Shown: positions 8,000 through 16,895, counted from the first letter of the stretch. The stretch: DNA of 32,969 nucleotides from Candidatus Taylorbacteria bacterium RIFCSPLOWO2_01_FULL_45_15b (GCA_001822655.1 MHRX01000010.1:4200-37168); one strand, 5' to 3'. Numbers and translations are program-made. Notes: a model not told the origin generated them from the letters alone.

Positions 8000-9091
8000 A
8001 TGACCTTAATTCTTTTCCTCATCGTTCTCGCAATTCTGGTTTTTGTCCACGAGGTGGGCCATTTTGTTGCGGCAAAAATTGCCCGCATGAGGGTGGATGA
8101 ATTCGGCATCGGTTTTCCTCCAACAATTGCAAGCGTTCAAAAAGGAGAAACGAAATACGCTCTAAATATCATACCGCTCGGCGGCTATGTAAAAATATTC
8201 GGCGAATCGCCATCCGAGAGCGAAGCGGGGAGCCTCACCGATTCACGCAGTTTCGTTTCAAAAAATCGCGGCCTACAAGCGATGGTGCTTATCGCGGGTA
8301 TTCTTTTTAATATGATTTTCGCCTGGGGACTCGTAAGTCTCGGCTTTATGACCGGTATGCCGACAGCCTCGGGTGGAGCACCAGTCACCGAACTCAAAAA
8401 TCCGCGCCTGCTTGTCATTAGCCTGTATCCCGAAGGCCCTGCAGAAATCGCGGGAATGAAAGTAGGGGACGAACTGACTTTTGTCGGCACACCGGCAGAA
8501 AGCGTGGCCGCTCTCGAGCCTCAACCCGTGCGTGAATTTATTTCAAGCCACCCGAACGAGCCGATATTATTTAAAGTAAAGAGGGGAGAAGAAATTAGGG
8601 ATATTTCCATCGAACCATCAACTACTTTGATTGGTGGACAGACGGTAGTAGGAATCTCAATGGATATTGTCGGCATTCAAAAACTTGCCCCTCACAAAGC
8701 TGTAATTGCGGGTTTTGCCATGACTGGAGACATTACCGTCGCGGTCGTAAAGGGGATTTACGGACTGATCCGAGACGCGATTCTTGGCCGCGCTGATTTC
8801 TCGCAAGTTGCCGGACCTGTCGGGATTGCTGGACTCGTAGGAGATGCATCACGCCTTGGGTTTGCATATCTCATTTCCTTCACAGCGCTAATTTCGATTA
8901 ATCTCGCGGTGCTAAATCTCGTGCCTTTTCCGGCACTCGACGGAGGGAGACTTTTGTTTGTCGCGATTGAGGCGATAACTCGCCGCAAAATTCCGCACAA
9001 AGTGGCAAATATTGCAAACACCATCGGTTTTTCACTTTTAATTCTACTTATGATAGTTATTACTTATAAGGATATTATTAAATTATTTTAA
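8000..9091 (+). CDS. rseP: Site-2 membrane zinc metalloprotease, RseP type
   Basis: M50 family intramembrane protease that cuts membrane-anchored substrates such as anti-sigma factors or signal peptide remnants. The zinc motif HEVGH (H17, E18, H21) lies in the first transmembrane helix, and the third ligand motif NLVPFPALDGG sits near residue 310, as in RseP. A single PDZ domain is indicated by LYPEGPAEIAGMKVGDEL (about residues 137-155); E. coli RseP has two. Further hydrophobic segments are near residues 95-115 and at the C-terminus. The length, 363 aa, is usual for the short one-PDZ form. It overlaps no neighbour; a 94-aa gene follows after 4 nt. Confidence 0.93.
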   Translation: MTLILFLIVLAILVFVHEVGHFVAAKIARMRVDEFGIGFPPTIASVQKGETKYALNIIPLGGYVKIFGESPSESEAGSLTDSRSFVSKNRGLQAMVLIAGILFNMIFAWGLVSLGFMTGMPTASGGAPVTELKNPRLLVISLYPEGPAEIAGMKVGDELTFVGTPAESVAALEPQPVREFISSHPNEPILFKVKRGEEIRDISIEPSTTLIGGQTVVGISMDIVGIQKLAPHKAVIAGFAMTGDITVAVVKGIYGLIRDAILGRADFSQVAGPVGIAGLVGDASRLGFAYLISFTALISINLAVLNLVPFPALDGGRLLFVAIEAITRRKIPHKVANIANTIGFSLLILLMIVITYKDIIKLF

Positions 9092-9095
9092 GATC

Positions 9096-9380
9096 ATGAA
9101 ATTCGAGGCTCCCTACGCTTTTGAAAATAGCGACGCAGAAATATTAAAAACCATTAACGAAATCCAGATGGAGCTTATGAAACGGCTTTTCGGTTTTACG
9201 CCCTCTGATGAAGATCAAATGAAATGGGTAACGAAGTATTCAAAAATGTTTCGCGACATTGCGAATAGCCACCACGATATTATTCTTGATTATGCAATTG
9301 AAAATAAAAAAGAATCTGCTCTCGACCGCATTGAAGCACTCCTCTACAAACACGAGCAATTCGATACTTTGGAAGCTTAG
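9096..9380 (+). CDS. Small unknown protein downstream of rseP
   Basis: A 94-aa acidic helical protein without membrane segment or known motif. It begins only 4 nt after the rseP stop, which suggests co-transcription. Residues such as MELMKRLFGF and DQMKWVTKYSKMFRDIA look amphipathic. I do not recognise a family. No terminator follows; the next 250 bp hold no gene. Confidence 0.6.
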   Translation: MKFEAPYAFENSDAEILKTINEIQMELMKRLFGFTPSDEDQMKWVTKYSKMFRDIANSHHDIILDYAIENKKESALDRIEALLYKHEQFDTLEA

Positions 9381-9520
9381 CAACGCTCTACCGCGTAATA
9401 AATTTCCCCGGTCTCTAATCCACGCCACAGGAAAACAGAAATCTCGCCTGCAATCAAAACACACTCACGACATACCGTAAGTAATCCATAACCAATACTA
9501 GCAGTCGAAATACATTGCAT

Positions 9521-9556
9521 CCATCTATCTATTTATCTTACTATCTAGCTATATTC
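9521..9556 (+). repeat. Degenerate ATCTAT repeats in a gene-free gap
   Basis: A short run of ATCTATCTATTTATC and TACTATCTAGCTAT words lies in the 254-bp gap between 9381 and 9634. I see nothing else in this gap. Confidence 0.5.
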
Positions 9557-9634
9557 CACGATCGTAAATAATAGTTTGATTTTCAAATCGATCTGTACCA
9601 GCATGCAGGCGCCGGAAACTCTGCAAGGATGTAT

Positions 9635-9660
9635 AAAAAAACACCTCGCGGAAGAGGTGT
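9635..9660 (-). terminator. Intrinsic terminator of the 224-aa gene
   Basis: On the minus strand ACACCTC (9660-9654), a 6-nt loop and GAGGTGT (9647-9641) are followed by a T-run (A 9635-9641). It ends 15 nt after the stop of the 224-aa gene. Confidence 0.88.
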
Positions 9661-9674
9661 AGAGTTGTGGCGCC

Positions 9675-10349
9675 TCACTCTCCATTTACGAGATTAAAGT
9701 GGGCGCTTTCGAAAGTTAGGCTGGAGAGCGCGAGTTTCTCGACCAAATATTCAGCGACCTTTTTTGAAAATGCCGCCTGCTGATCGGGGTCGAGAGGATT
9801 GTAGAGCTTCGCAAGCTCCTTGCTTTCGGCTTCATTGAAGTTGTATAGATGGAACCGAAGAAATGTCTCCGCGTCGCCGAATCGCGAATCACCTATCACC
9901 ACCTTTTCAAATGCACGCCATCCTGCGACAGTATAAGGCGATCTCACTTTCACACCATAATCAATCCTGCGGACTTTGGGGTTTTCCGTTATCGGCTCGA
10001 CCCGCATCACGACGTTGAATGCTGTATTCGTGAGTACATACATGTCAAGTCCGGCAAAGTCACTGCGCCGCCAAATAGGGATCATGACGAAGGAATCATA
10101 ACGCCGCACCTCTTCTCCTGTTCCGGCCTTAACCACAATAGTCCCTTTTTTTATTCGATCGAACGCGGTGATCAAGCCTGTCACGAGAAGTATAAATGAC
10201 AGAAACGAGAGCAAGATGCGCTTCCCGATTTTGTCGTCGCGATCGTCCGGCCGCCAAGTGATGCATTTCACCAAACCCCAAAGACACAGGATCGCAACCA
10301 CCCCAAACACCGCAGACCATCCGTATGAATGAAAATGAAACTGTCCCAT
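9675..10349 (-). CDS. Orphan membrane protein, two N-terminal TM helices
   Basis: The 224-aa protein has hydrophobic segments at about residues 12-31 and 46-64. A soluble C-terminal part begins with KKGTIVVKAGTGEEV and contains ENPKVRRIDYGVKVR. That pattern loosely recalls the start of SPFH/band-7 domains, but I would not assign the family. The start has AAAGG (10356-10360) 6 nt upstream. The promoter TTGACG-17-TAGTGT and a terminator make it a free-standing unit. The soluble part would face the cytoplasm if both helices span and the N-terminus is inside. Confidence 0.72.
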   Translation of the reverse strand: MGQFHFHSYGWSAVFGVVAILCLWGLVKCITWRPDDRDDKIGKRILLSFLSFILLVTGLITAFDRIKKGTIVVKAGTGEEVRRYDSFVMIPIWRRSDFAGLDMYVLTNTAFNVVMRVEPITENPKVRRIDYGVKVRSPYTVAGWRAFEKVVIGDSRFGDAETFLRFHLYNFNEAESKELAKLYNPLDPDQQAAFSKKVAEYLVEKLALSSLTFESAHFNLVNGE

Positions 10350-10384
10350 AATTTGCCTTTATTTGTTGAAGAACACTTGTTTAT

Positions 10385-10413
10385 ACACTATATATTTTTT
10401 AACGTTTCGTCAA
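10385..10413 (-). promoter_or_regulatory. Promoter of the 224-aa gene (TTGACG-17-TAGTGT)
   Basis: TTGACG (10413-10408) and TAGTGT (10390-10385) on the minus strand, spacer 17 bp; start codon 35 nt further on. It matches the TANNGT set. Confidence 0.6.
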
Positions 10414-10442
10414 GTACTGTAAGGAAGTGCGCTCCTGTATGA

Positions 10443-10448
10443 TAGAAT
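10443..10448 (+). promoter_or_regulatory. -10 element predicting a leaderless proS mRNA
   Basis: TAGAAT ends 8 nt before the ATG at 10457, which I take as the proS start. An overlapping TATGAT is at 10438-10443. No SD. Confidence 0.4.
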
Positions 10449-10456
10449 TCACTTCC

Positions 10457-11713
10457 ATGAGACAATCTCAACTATTTTCAAAAACGAGACGCGAGGCTCC
10501 AAAGGATGAAGTGGCAAAAAATGCAGAGCTTCTGATTCGTGGCGGGTATATTCATAAGGAAATGGCGGGAGTGTATTCTTTCTTGCCGCTCGGACTCATC
10601 GTCCTCAATAAAATCATTCAAATTATCCGGGAGGAAATGAATGAAATAGGAGGGGAGGAGATCTTGCTTGCGTCTCTCCAACAAAAGGATACCTGGCAGA
10701 CAACAGACCGGTGGGACGATAAGAAAGTTGATAATTGGTTCAAAACGAAATTAAAAAACGATACTGAATTGGGACTTGGCTTCACGCACGAAGAACCATT
10801 GACCGCGCTTATGCGAGAGCACATCCGCTCTTACAAAGACCTACCGCGATACGCATATCAATTCCAGACAAAATTCCGCAACGAGACGAGAGCAAAGAGC
10901 GGCATCATGCGAAGCCGCGAATTCATCATGAAAGATTTGTATTCATTTTCGAAGAGCCAAAAAGAGCACGACGAGTTTTATGAAAAAGCCAAAGAAAGCT
11001 ACATTACAATTTTTCAAAGAATAGGAATCGGGGAGAAAACATATGTAACCTTCGCGTCCGGCGGATCATTCTCAAAATTCTCGCACGAATTCCAAACAAT
11101 AACTGACGCGGGGGAAGATATTATTTATATTTCGGACGAAAAGAAAATAGCACTGAATAAAGAGGTGATGAATGACGAAGGACTTGCCGCAGTCGGAGTC
11201 AAAAAAGAAGATTTGCGCGAAGCAAAGGCAGTAGAGGTCGGGAATATATTCAGCCTTGGAACGCGGTTTTCAGAGGCGATTGGACTTACGTACGTCGCTC
11301 TGGACGGATCAAAGAAACCGGTCATTATGGGAAGCTACGGAATCGGGCCGGCACGATTGATGGGAACCGTTGTCGAGCTTTTTTCAGACGATGCCGGAAT
11401 CGTCTGGCCAAAATCAATCGCTCCGTTTGATATACATTTAATAGAAGTTCCGTGCGACGAGTCGACAAATAAAGCCGCGACGAAATTGTACGAAAATCTA
11501 AAGAAAGCGGGCGTTAGCGTTCTTTACGATGACCGCGACGCACGGGCAGGGGAGAAATTTAGCGATTCGGATTTAATTGGAATTCCTACACGCATCGTCA
11601 TCAGCAAGAAAACAATTGAAGAGGGGATGCTTGAGGTAAAGTCGAGAGCAAAGGGGCACGTCACAAAAATGACAGAATCGCAATTAGTTGCAAGCATAAA
11701 AAAAGCGCAGTGA
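10457..11713 (+). CDS. proS: Prolyl-tRNA synthetase, short form
   Basis: Class II synthetase that charges tRNA-Pro. Starting at ATG 10457 (MRQSQLFSKTRREAPKDE) matches the usual bacterial N-terminus; an in-frame ATG at 10427 would add ten unusual residues. Motif 2 is in FRNETRAKSG...SREFIMKD and motif 3 is GSYGIGPARLMG. The C-terminal anticodon-binding domain contains VLYDDRDARAGEKFSD. The protein is about 418 aa, far below the about 570 aa of typical bacterial ProRS. The INS (YbaK-like) editing domain between motifs 2 and 3 is absent. The last bases overlap the GTG start of mreB (GTGA). Confidence 0.94.
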   Translation: MRQSQLFSKTRREAPKDEVAKNAELLIRGGYIHKEMAGVYSFLPLGLIVLNKIIQIIREEMNEIGGEEILLASLQQKDTWQTTDRWDDKKVDNWFKTKLKNDTELGLGFTHEEPLTALMREHIRSYKDLPRYAYQFQTKFRNETRAKSGIMRSREFIMKDLYSFSKSQKEHDEFYEKAKESYITIFQRIGIGEKTYVTFASGGSFSKFSHEFQTITDAGEDIIYISDEKKIALNKEVMNDEGLAAVGVKKEDLREAKAVEVGNIFSLGTRFSEAIGLTYVALDGSKKPVIMGSYGIGPARLMGTVVELFSDDAGIVWPKSIAPFDIHLIEVPCDESTNKAATKLYENLKKAGVSVLYDDRDARAGEKFSDSDLIGIPTRIVISKKTIEEGMLEVKSRAKGHVTKMTESQLVASIKKAQ

Positions 11714-12771
11714 AAAAATATCTTGAAAAATTTTACCGACTGGCATCCAATGACATAGGCATAGATCTCGGTACCGCTAATACACTCGTATATCTAAAGG
11801 GGAAAGGCATCGTATTAAATGAACCTTCGGTCGTCGCGGTCAATGAAAAGACCGGGCGCATTGTTGCGGTTGGGGCACAGGCCAAACAAATGCTTGGCCG
11901 CACGCCCGGCCACATTAAAGCTGTTAAGCCCCTTGTGGACGGAGTCATATCTGATTTCGAGGTTACCGAGGAGATGATCTCTCACCTTTTGAGGCAGGCA
12001 GGCAGGAATTCCAAAAAACTTCTCGGTCCGCGAGTGGTCATAGGCGTTCCATACGGCATCACCAATGTTGAATCACGGGCAGTCAGAGATGCGACGCGGA
12101 ATGCCGGGGCCCGCGAAGTGCATATCATAGAGGAACCGATGGCGGCGGCGCTTGGCGTCCGACTTCCAATCAAGGAACCTGTCGGAAATATGATTATTGA
12201 TATCGGCGGGGGAACTTCAGACATTGCGGTTATATCGCTTGGGGGAATCGTGCGGGCAAAGACGCTAAAAAGCGCCGGAGTTAAGCTAAACGAAGACATT
12301 ATTGCCTACGTTCGAGGTGAATTCAAAATTTTGATTGGCGAGAAGACCGCGGAGGACATAAAAATCAGTATAGGTTCGGTCATACCAATGGAAGCCATGG
12401 AGTCCACGATCAAGGGCCGCGATCTTGTTACCGGACTTCCAAGAGAAGTTGTGCTTACTGATTCGGATATTCGAGAAGCAATAGCGCAGTCTGTTGATCT
12501 TCTCATTGATTCCGTGAAAGAAGTCCTGGAGACGACACCGCCAGAGATCGTGTCTGACATTATGCAACGCGGGATTCACGTTGTCGGCGGAGGAGCGCTT
12601 ATAAGAGGAATGAAAGAGTTGCTCGAAGAATCAATCAAGATACCAATCCATATGCCGAGCGATCCGCTTACCGCAGTCGCGCGGGGAGCTGGGATTGTTC
12701 TTGAAAATATCGAAAACTATAGAGACGTGCTAATTCAAAGTGATGATGACTTACCTCCGCAGACCACATAA
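11710..12771 (+). CDS. mreB: Rod shape-determining protein MreB (second copy, cluster-borne)
   Basis: Actin homologue that positions the elongasome. The GTG start overlaps the proS stop codon, so translation is probably coupled. Motifs: GIDLGTANTLVYLKGKGIVL, then DIGGGTSDIAVISLGG, then GIHVVGGGALIRGM. The 353-aa length is normal. This copy heads mreB-mreC-mreD-like-mrdA. It is similar to the copy at 4298 in motif layout but differs through most of its length, so the two are diverged paralogues rather than a recent duplication. mreC overlaps its 3' end by about 30 nt. Confidence 0.95.
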   Translation: MKKYLEKFYRLASNDIGIDLGTANTLVYLKGKGIVLNEPSVVAVNEKTGRIVAVGAQAKQMLGRTPGHIKAVKPLVDGVISDFEVTEEMISHLLRQAGRNSKKLLGPRVVIGVPYGITNVESRAVRDATRNAGAREVHIIEEPMAAALGVRLPIKEPVGNMIIDIGGGTSDIAVISLGGIVRAKTLKSAGVKLNEDIIAYVRGEFKILIGEKTAEDIKISIGSVIPMEAMESTIKGRDLVTGLPREVVLTDSDIREAIAQSVDLLIDSVKEVLETTPPEIVSDIMQRGIHVVGGGALIRGMKELLEESIKIPIHMPSDPLTAVARGAGIVLENIENYRDVLIQSDDDLPPQTT

Positions 12772-13546
12772 ACAAAATACGTCTCATGCGATTTTATGGT
12801 GGACTGTCCTTGTTCTCGCGATGATCATCGTTACTCTTAATTTCTCTTCCTGGACGATTCCAATCGGACAGCGCTTTGCGCAAGTGGCGTGGAAACTGGC
12901 TCGCCCGATACGCACTGCGACAGCCGCCGTTACGCTACCGTTTACGTCAAAAAACGCACTCCTTTCGGAAAATGCGAAACTTAAACGCTCTATTCAACTA
13001 TTTACAAATGAAAAAAATCGAATTGCCGTAATCGAAGAAGAAAATAAAGTGCTTCGCGACGTCTTCAGTAGAAGCATTGACAGATCATTTGTTGCGTCAT
13101 ACATGCTAAGAAACGGGGGGAGCGCGCCATATGATGTCATAGTCCTCGATGCAGGAGCGCGGGAGGGAATTCAAACGGGAGATCGCGTTTTTAGCGATAG
13201 TGTGACCGCCATCGGTGTTATTACCAGAGTCTTCGACACAACATCATTTGTGTCGCTCTTCTCTTCACCGACTGTTACGACTACATGCATCCTTGGAGCA
13301 GAGGGTGTGGTTCTTGAATGTGTCGGCCAGGGTTCCGGAAACTACGAAATAAAAGTGCCGCGAGATATTGATGTGGCGATAGGTGACGCCGTGTTTCTAC
13401 CGGGAATTCGACATGATATCCTCGGAATGATTGACGAAATCATTGACGGCGGGCTTGCTCAATCTGTGAAAACTCTTCTCTTTCGCGCTCCAGTACAAGT
13501 TGAAAAAGAGTCCATTCTCCTCATTGAGGCCGAACACTCGCAATGA
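12743..13546 (+). CDS. mreC: Rod shape-determining protein MreC
   Basis: MreC is a bitopic membrane protein that links MreB to PBP2 and activates it. One transmembrane helix lies at about residues 18-38 (WWTVLVLAMIIVTLNF). A coiled coil (about 68-110) follows, then a beta-rich periplasmic domain with SAPYDVIVLDAGAREGIQTGDRVF, which is the family's conserved block. At 268 aa it is of usual length. The frame also allows GTG 12740; two ATGs follow directly (12743, 12746). It overlaps mreB and its TGA overlaps the next ATG (ATGA), as in translationally coupled operons. Confidence 0.9.
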   Translation: MMTYLRRPHKQNTSHAILWWTVLVLAMIIVTLNFSSWTIPIGQRFAQVAWKLARPIRTATAAVTLPFTSKNALLSENAKLKRSIQLFTNEKNRIAVIEEENKVLRDVFSRSIDRSFVASYMLRNGGSAPYDVIVLDAGAREGIQTGDRVFSDSVTAIGVITRVFDTTSFVSLFSSPTVTTTCILGAEGVVLECVGQGSGNYEIKVPRDIDVAIGDAVFLPGIRHDILGMIDEIIDGGLAQSVKTLLFRAPVQVEKESILLIEAEHSQ

Positions 13547-13824
13547 AAGAGAGAATTATTTTTAACGTAATCCTTCTTCTTTCTTGCCTTTTTACTCCGT
13601 GGTGGTTTGTCGCCTTGGTCATGGTGATCGGAATGATCATATTCGAAGCATATGTGGAAGGAATCTTTGGAGCTGTCTTTACGGACATTTTGCTCGGCGG
13701 ATCAAATTGGTCTATTTTTTTCGGCATTAATTTTCTACTATCAATAGGAGCGATCTTGTTTTATATTTTCGCATTCTATCTCCGAAGGCGTCTTTTCTTT
13801 GTGTCGGACAAGGGGCGTTTCTAG
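13543..13824 (+). CDS. mreD: MreD-like small membrane protein
   Basis: A 93-aa very hydrophobic protein with three likely transmembrane helices (about residues 5-35, 38-55 and 60-83) and a basic C-terminal tail. Its place between mreC and the PBP2 gene, with a 4-nt ATGA overlap, is the mreD position. It is shorter than most MreD (about 160 aa), so the symbol rests mainly on context. It would help assemble the elongasome in the membrane. Confidence 0.65.
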   Translation: MKERIIFNVILLLSCLFTPWWFVALVMVIGMIIFEAYVEGIFGAVFTDILLGGSNWSIFFGINFLLSIGAILFYIFAFYLRRRLFFVSDKGRF

Positions 13825-13857
13825 AACTCAAAACTTCCCCGGGATTCCCAATGGCCG

Positions 13858-13863
13858 TATAAT
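13858..13863 (+). promoter_or_regulatory. -10 element predicting a leaderless mrdA mRNA
   Basis: Perfect TATAAT ending 6 nt before ATG 13870, the same spacing as at the holB-like gene. Transcription would begin at the start codon. No SD or clear -35. Confidence 0.5.
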
Positions 13864-13869
13864 ATATGA

Positions 13870-15573
13870 ATGCGGAAGCGTAGAATACTCGATTTCTTCA
13901 CAAAGAAAACCGATCAGCGGTCATCGGAAATTTTTCCTGAAGAGATTTTTCTCGACTCGACGAATCTGCCCTCATTTGACATTCATCAATTTGAAGGGCG
14001 TATGGAAAAGCCGATATCAAAAGGTGTCTTTATTGTCGCCGGATTATTTTTTTTTCTAATCGGCGTTGGATACCTCGTAAAAGTCGCCGACCTCCAGATA
14101 GTCGAGGGATCATCTTTCAGCGCGCGTAGCACCAACAACCGACTACAGCACGAGTTATTTTTCGCGGAACGCGGCGTGATTACGGACCGAAACGGCGTCC
14201 TGCTTGCATGGAACGGCCCCAACAAAGCTAGCCCGGAATTCTCAAGGCGAGAGTACACGGCTATTGCAGGGCATGCGCACGTCCTCGGATATGTTAGATA
14301 TCCAGCAATCGACGCGAACGGATTTTATTACGAAACGGAATACAAAGGGGTAACGGGAGTAGAGGAATTCTATAATTCCTATCTATCCGGAAAAAACGGA
14401 CTTAAGATAATCGAGACGACAGCACTCGGAGACATCACATCGGAAAATGCGATCACGCCGGCGGAACATGGAGAAACATTGCGACTCTCAATTGATTCGG
14501 AGTTTCAAGAAAAATTTTACGACATCATACGCGAACTCTCAAATGATGTCGGTTTTCTGGGCGGCGCGGCCGCACTCATGAATTTGAAGACGGGGGAAAT
14601 TCTCGCGATGACAAGTTACCCGGAGTACAGCCCCGATCTTCTCACCAACGGCGCCGACAATGAACAGATCACCGTGGCATTGAATGCCCCCGGCACTCCG
14701 TTTTTAAATCGTATTACGAGCGGGCTGTACACGCCGGGATCAATAATGAAAGCGTACGTCGCGCTCGGCGCATTAAATGAAAAGATAATTTCACCAGATC
14801 GTCAAATTCTAAGCACAGGCTCTCTTGTTATTCCAAATATTTACGACAGTGAAAACGCTTCTGTGTTCAACGACTGGAAAGCGCACGGCTACGTGGACAT
14901 GCGTCGAGCCCTCGCAGTATCGTCAAATGTTTATTTTTATGAAATCGGCGGGGGATACAAGGACCAGGCCGGTCTCGGCATAACAAACATCGAAAAATAC
15001 TTTAGAATGTTTGGTTTTGGATCGCCTGTCGAAGCCGAATTTTTCAGGGGGCCTTCGGGAACAATACCGAACCCGTCGTGGAAACGCTCAACCTTTGAAG
15101 ACGATTGGCGACTCGGCGACACTTACAACACGGCGATAGGGCAATATGGCGTGCAAGTCGTACCAATGCAGGCGCTCATTGGCGTCGCGACGATTGCAAA
15201 CGAGGGTGTCGTACCGGTTCCGACTATTATAAAAACCGACGCGCCGTTGTTCGGAAAACCAGTCGATATCCCTCGAGAATATTTCGAGGTAGTAAAGGAG
15301 GGTATGAGGCAAGGAGTACTCGAGGGCACCGCCGCCGCACTCAATGTCTCGGGCCTCAATATCGCCGCCAAAACAGGAACAGCGGAGATAGGGTCATTGA
15401 AACAATACGTAAATTCCTGGGTTACAGGTTTCCTGCCGTACGATGATCCTAAGTACGCATTCGTGGTGGTTATGGAAAAGGGGCGGCGTTCAAACTTGAT
15501 CGGCGCGCCGGCTGTGGCCAGACAATTTTTTGAATGGATGGCGATCAACCGCTGGGAAGAATTTGTCAAATAG
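13870..15573 (+). CDS. mrdA: Penicillin-binding protein 2 (elongation transpeptidase)
   Basis: Class B PBP that cross-links peptidoglycan with RodA during elongation. Order: cytoplasmic tail of about 50 residues, one transmembrane helix (about 53-72), PBP dimerisation/pedestal domain (RGVITDRNGVLLAWN), and a C-terminal transpeptidase domain. Catalytic motifs are intact: SxxK in TPGSIMKAY, SxN in AVSSNVYF, KTG in AAKTGTAE. The 567-aa length is normal. It closes the mreBCD cluster; no rodA follows in this window. The TAG stop begins a repeat array. Confidence 0.94.
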   Translation: MRKRRILDFFTKKTDQRSSEIFPEEIFLDSTNLPSFDIHQFEGRMEKPISKGVFIVAGLFFFLIGVGYLVKVADLQIVEGSSFSARSTNNRLQHELFFAERGVITDRNGVLLAWNGPNKASPEFSRREYTAIAGHAHVLGYVRYPAIDANGFYYETEYKGVTGVEEFYNSYLSGKNGLKIIETTALGDITSENAITPAEHGETLRLSIDSEFQEKFYDIIRELSNDVGFLGGAAALMNLKTGEILAMTSYPEYSPDLLTNGADNEQITVALNAPGTPFLNRITSGLYTPGSIMKAYVALGALNEKIISPDRQILSTGSLVIPNIYDSENASVFNDWKAHGYVDMRRALAVSSNVYFYEIGGGYKDQAGLGITNIEKYFRMFGFGSPVEAEFFRGPSGTIPNPSWKRSTFEDDWRLGDTYNTAIGQYGVQVVPMQALIGVATIANEGVVPVPTIIKTDAPLFGKPVDIPREYFEVVKEGMRQGVLEGTAAALNVSGLNIAAKTGTAEIGSLKQYVNSWVTGFLPYDDPKYAFVVVMEKGRRSNLIGAPAVARQFFEWMAINRWEEFVK

Positions 15574-15659
15574 TTGGTTAGTTTATAAGTTTATTAGTTA
15601 AGCATCGCTTTAGTTGAAATTTACCTTCCTTACTAAACAAACCTCTTCACTTCTTAACT
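15571..15659. repeat. Inverted TTAGTT-type repeat array after mrdA
   Basis: The plus-strand words TAGTTGGTTAGTTTATAAG and TTTATTAGTTAAG (15571-15602) start at the mrdA stop codon. The complementary words CTTACTAAACAAAC and CTTCTTAACT lie at 15628-15659. This is the same design as in the frr-rseP, mraZ-rsmH and ftsI-murF gaps. Confidence 0.6.
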
Positions 15660-15898
15660 CTGCTGGGCTCTAAGTTGCTATTTGGTAAAAATGGTGCTGG
15701 GTATATTATCTGCTTTCCGTGTCATCATGGAGAGAGCGTTGGGGCATTTGCGGGCAGGTAATAGACAGATGTCTGACGGCGCGCATACGGAACTCTTGTC
15801 ACTTTCGTACCATCGCCCATTGTGATTGCTTGAAGAAAAATCTGCGTCATTATGGAGGCGGCAAATTGTGAGTGATACCGCATAATTTCGGCGCAAAC

Positions 15899-15938
15899 TT
15901 TTTTACATTTTACATTTTACACTTTACGCTTTACAAAG
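15899..15938 (+). repeat. Degenerate TTTTACA tandem repeat
   Basis: About five copies of an 8-nt unit close to ATTTTACA, decaying to CTTTACG and CTTTACA, end just before the 40-bp palindrome. Confidence 0.65.
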
Positions 15939-15944
15939 ATTCAC

Positions 15945-15984
15945 CAACTACACTATCTTCGCCATGGCGAATATAGTGTAGTTG
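15945..15984. repeat. 40-bp near-perfect palindrome, CCATGG centre
   Basis: Nineteen of twenty base pairs match between 15945-15964 and 15984-15965. The single mismatch is C15957/T15972. The AT-rich outer arms (CAACTACACTAT / ATAGTGTAGTTG) flank a GC-rich centre. The design resembles the palindromes at 25215 and 31559. Confidence 0.8.
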
Positions 15985-16369
15985 AGTGTCAAGAATCTCT
16001 CGATATAAGAGGTTTTTGAGATGGCTTCTAATTTCAAGTTACCAGTTTCTCGCCACAAGTGACATAAACCGTCTTTTTCTAGAGACGAATGGCTGGAATC
16101 TACAAAACCACTTCATCCATTGCGCTAAACGAAAAATGCCGTATACTGGAACCCATCTTAAAATAGATGGCGTTGCGAGATTGTTTTTTTATCGAGTGAA
16201 ACGACGGAGTACAATAAAAGCCATTCCATAATATCCGTCGAGGACAAGCACCAAGCCATGATCGAGAAAAAACAGTCGCGGTAGCCAAGCGAGATTTATA
16301 TTATTTTAACAGTCTCTCTGCGATTTATTTTATGATAAGTTCTAACTGAACAATTAACGACACAACTTT

Positions 16370-16837
16370 ATGGGAGAAAAAAAGGAGTATCTTACAAAAG
16401 AAAAATTTAACGAACTTTCAGCAGAATTGGATCATCTGCGAAAAACTAAGCGAAAGGAGGTGGCGGAAGAGCTTGAATATGCAAAATCAATGGGCGACCT
16501 CTCGGAAAATGCCGAATACCATGAAGCGCGAGAAGCCCAAGCAAGCGTCGAGGAGAGGATATCAAAACTTGAAAATATCTTGAAGAACGCGACGATAATG
16601 GAGCATCACCACACGGAGGCGGTCGGCATCGGCTCTTCGGTAAAAGTCGAGAAAGGGGGCGATGGAAAAATTTACGCTTTCGAGATGGTGGGTTCCGAGG
16701 AAGTTGATGTAACGCAAGGCAAGCTCTCCATTCACTCGCCGCTTGGACAAGCAATGCTCGGAAAAAAGAAAGGTGAAACTTTTTCATTTGTCTCTCCAAA
16801 AGGCGCGATGAAATATAAAATTGTTGACCTCGAGTAA
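16370..16837 (+). CDS. greA: Transcription elongation factor GreA
   Basis: GreA enters the RNA polymerase secondary channel and stimulates cleavage of backtracked RNA. The 155-aa length is typical (about 158). The N-terminal coiled coil carries the acidic tip ENAEYHEAREAQ (family consensus D/E-N-x-E-Y), and the C-terminal FKBP-like domain contains SPLGQAMLGKKKGE. The start is ATG 16370 with no SD; TATGAT lies 33 nt upstream. lysS follows after 72 nt with its own -10. Confidence 0.96.
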   Translation: MGEKKEYLTKEKFNELSAELDHLRKTKRKEVAEELEYAKSMGDLSENAEYHEAREAQASVEERISKLENILKNATIMEHHHTEAVGIGSSVKVEKGGDGKIYAFEMVGSEEVDVTQGKLSIHSPLGQAMLGKKKGETFSFVSPKGAMKYKIVDLE

Positions 16838-16895
16838 AAGCGCCAAACCGCCTCTTTAATAATACTTGCAACTTCGCGGGAATATTAAAAACCGT

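Larger units (their letters stand above)
15660..16369. other. Gene-free stretch between mrdA and greA
   Basis: I see no convincing gene here; the open frames have odd composition, no SD and rare starts. It contains degenerate TTTTACA repeats (15899-15938) and a 40-bp palindrome. A weak plus-strand promoter-like pair is present (TTGCGC near 16120 and TATACT at 16142-16147), followed by a CCATCT/AGATGG hairpin and a T-run near 16183-16190, which could be a short RNA. TATGAT (16331-16336) may serve greA. Confidence 0.5.

Noticed and set aside
15678..15896. 72-codon minus-strand frame in the same gap.
   Set aside because: No SD, promoter or terminator and a composition unlike the neighbouring proteins.
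15899..15938. TTTTACA repeats considered as a CRISPR-like array.
   Set aside because: The units are 8 nt, have no spacers, and there are no cas genes nearby.
15986..16231. 81-codon plus-strand frame in the gap after mrdA.
   Set aside because: GTG start without SD or promoter, poor composition, and overlap with an unrelated hairpin and T-run; probably chance.
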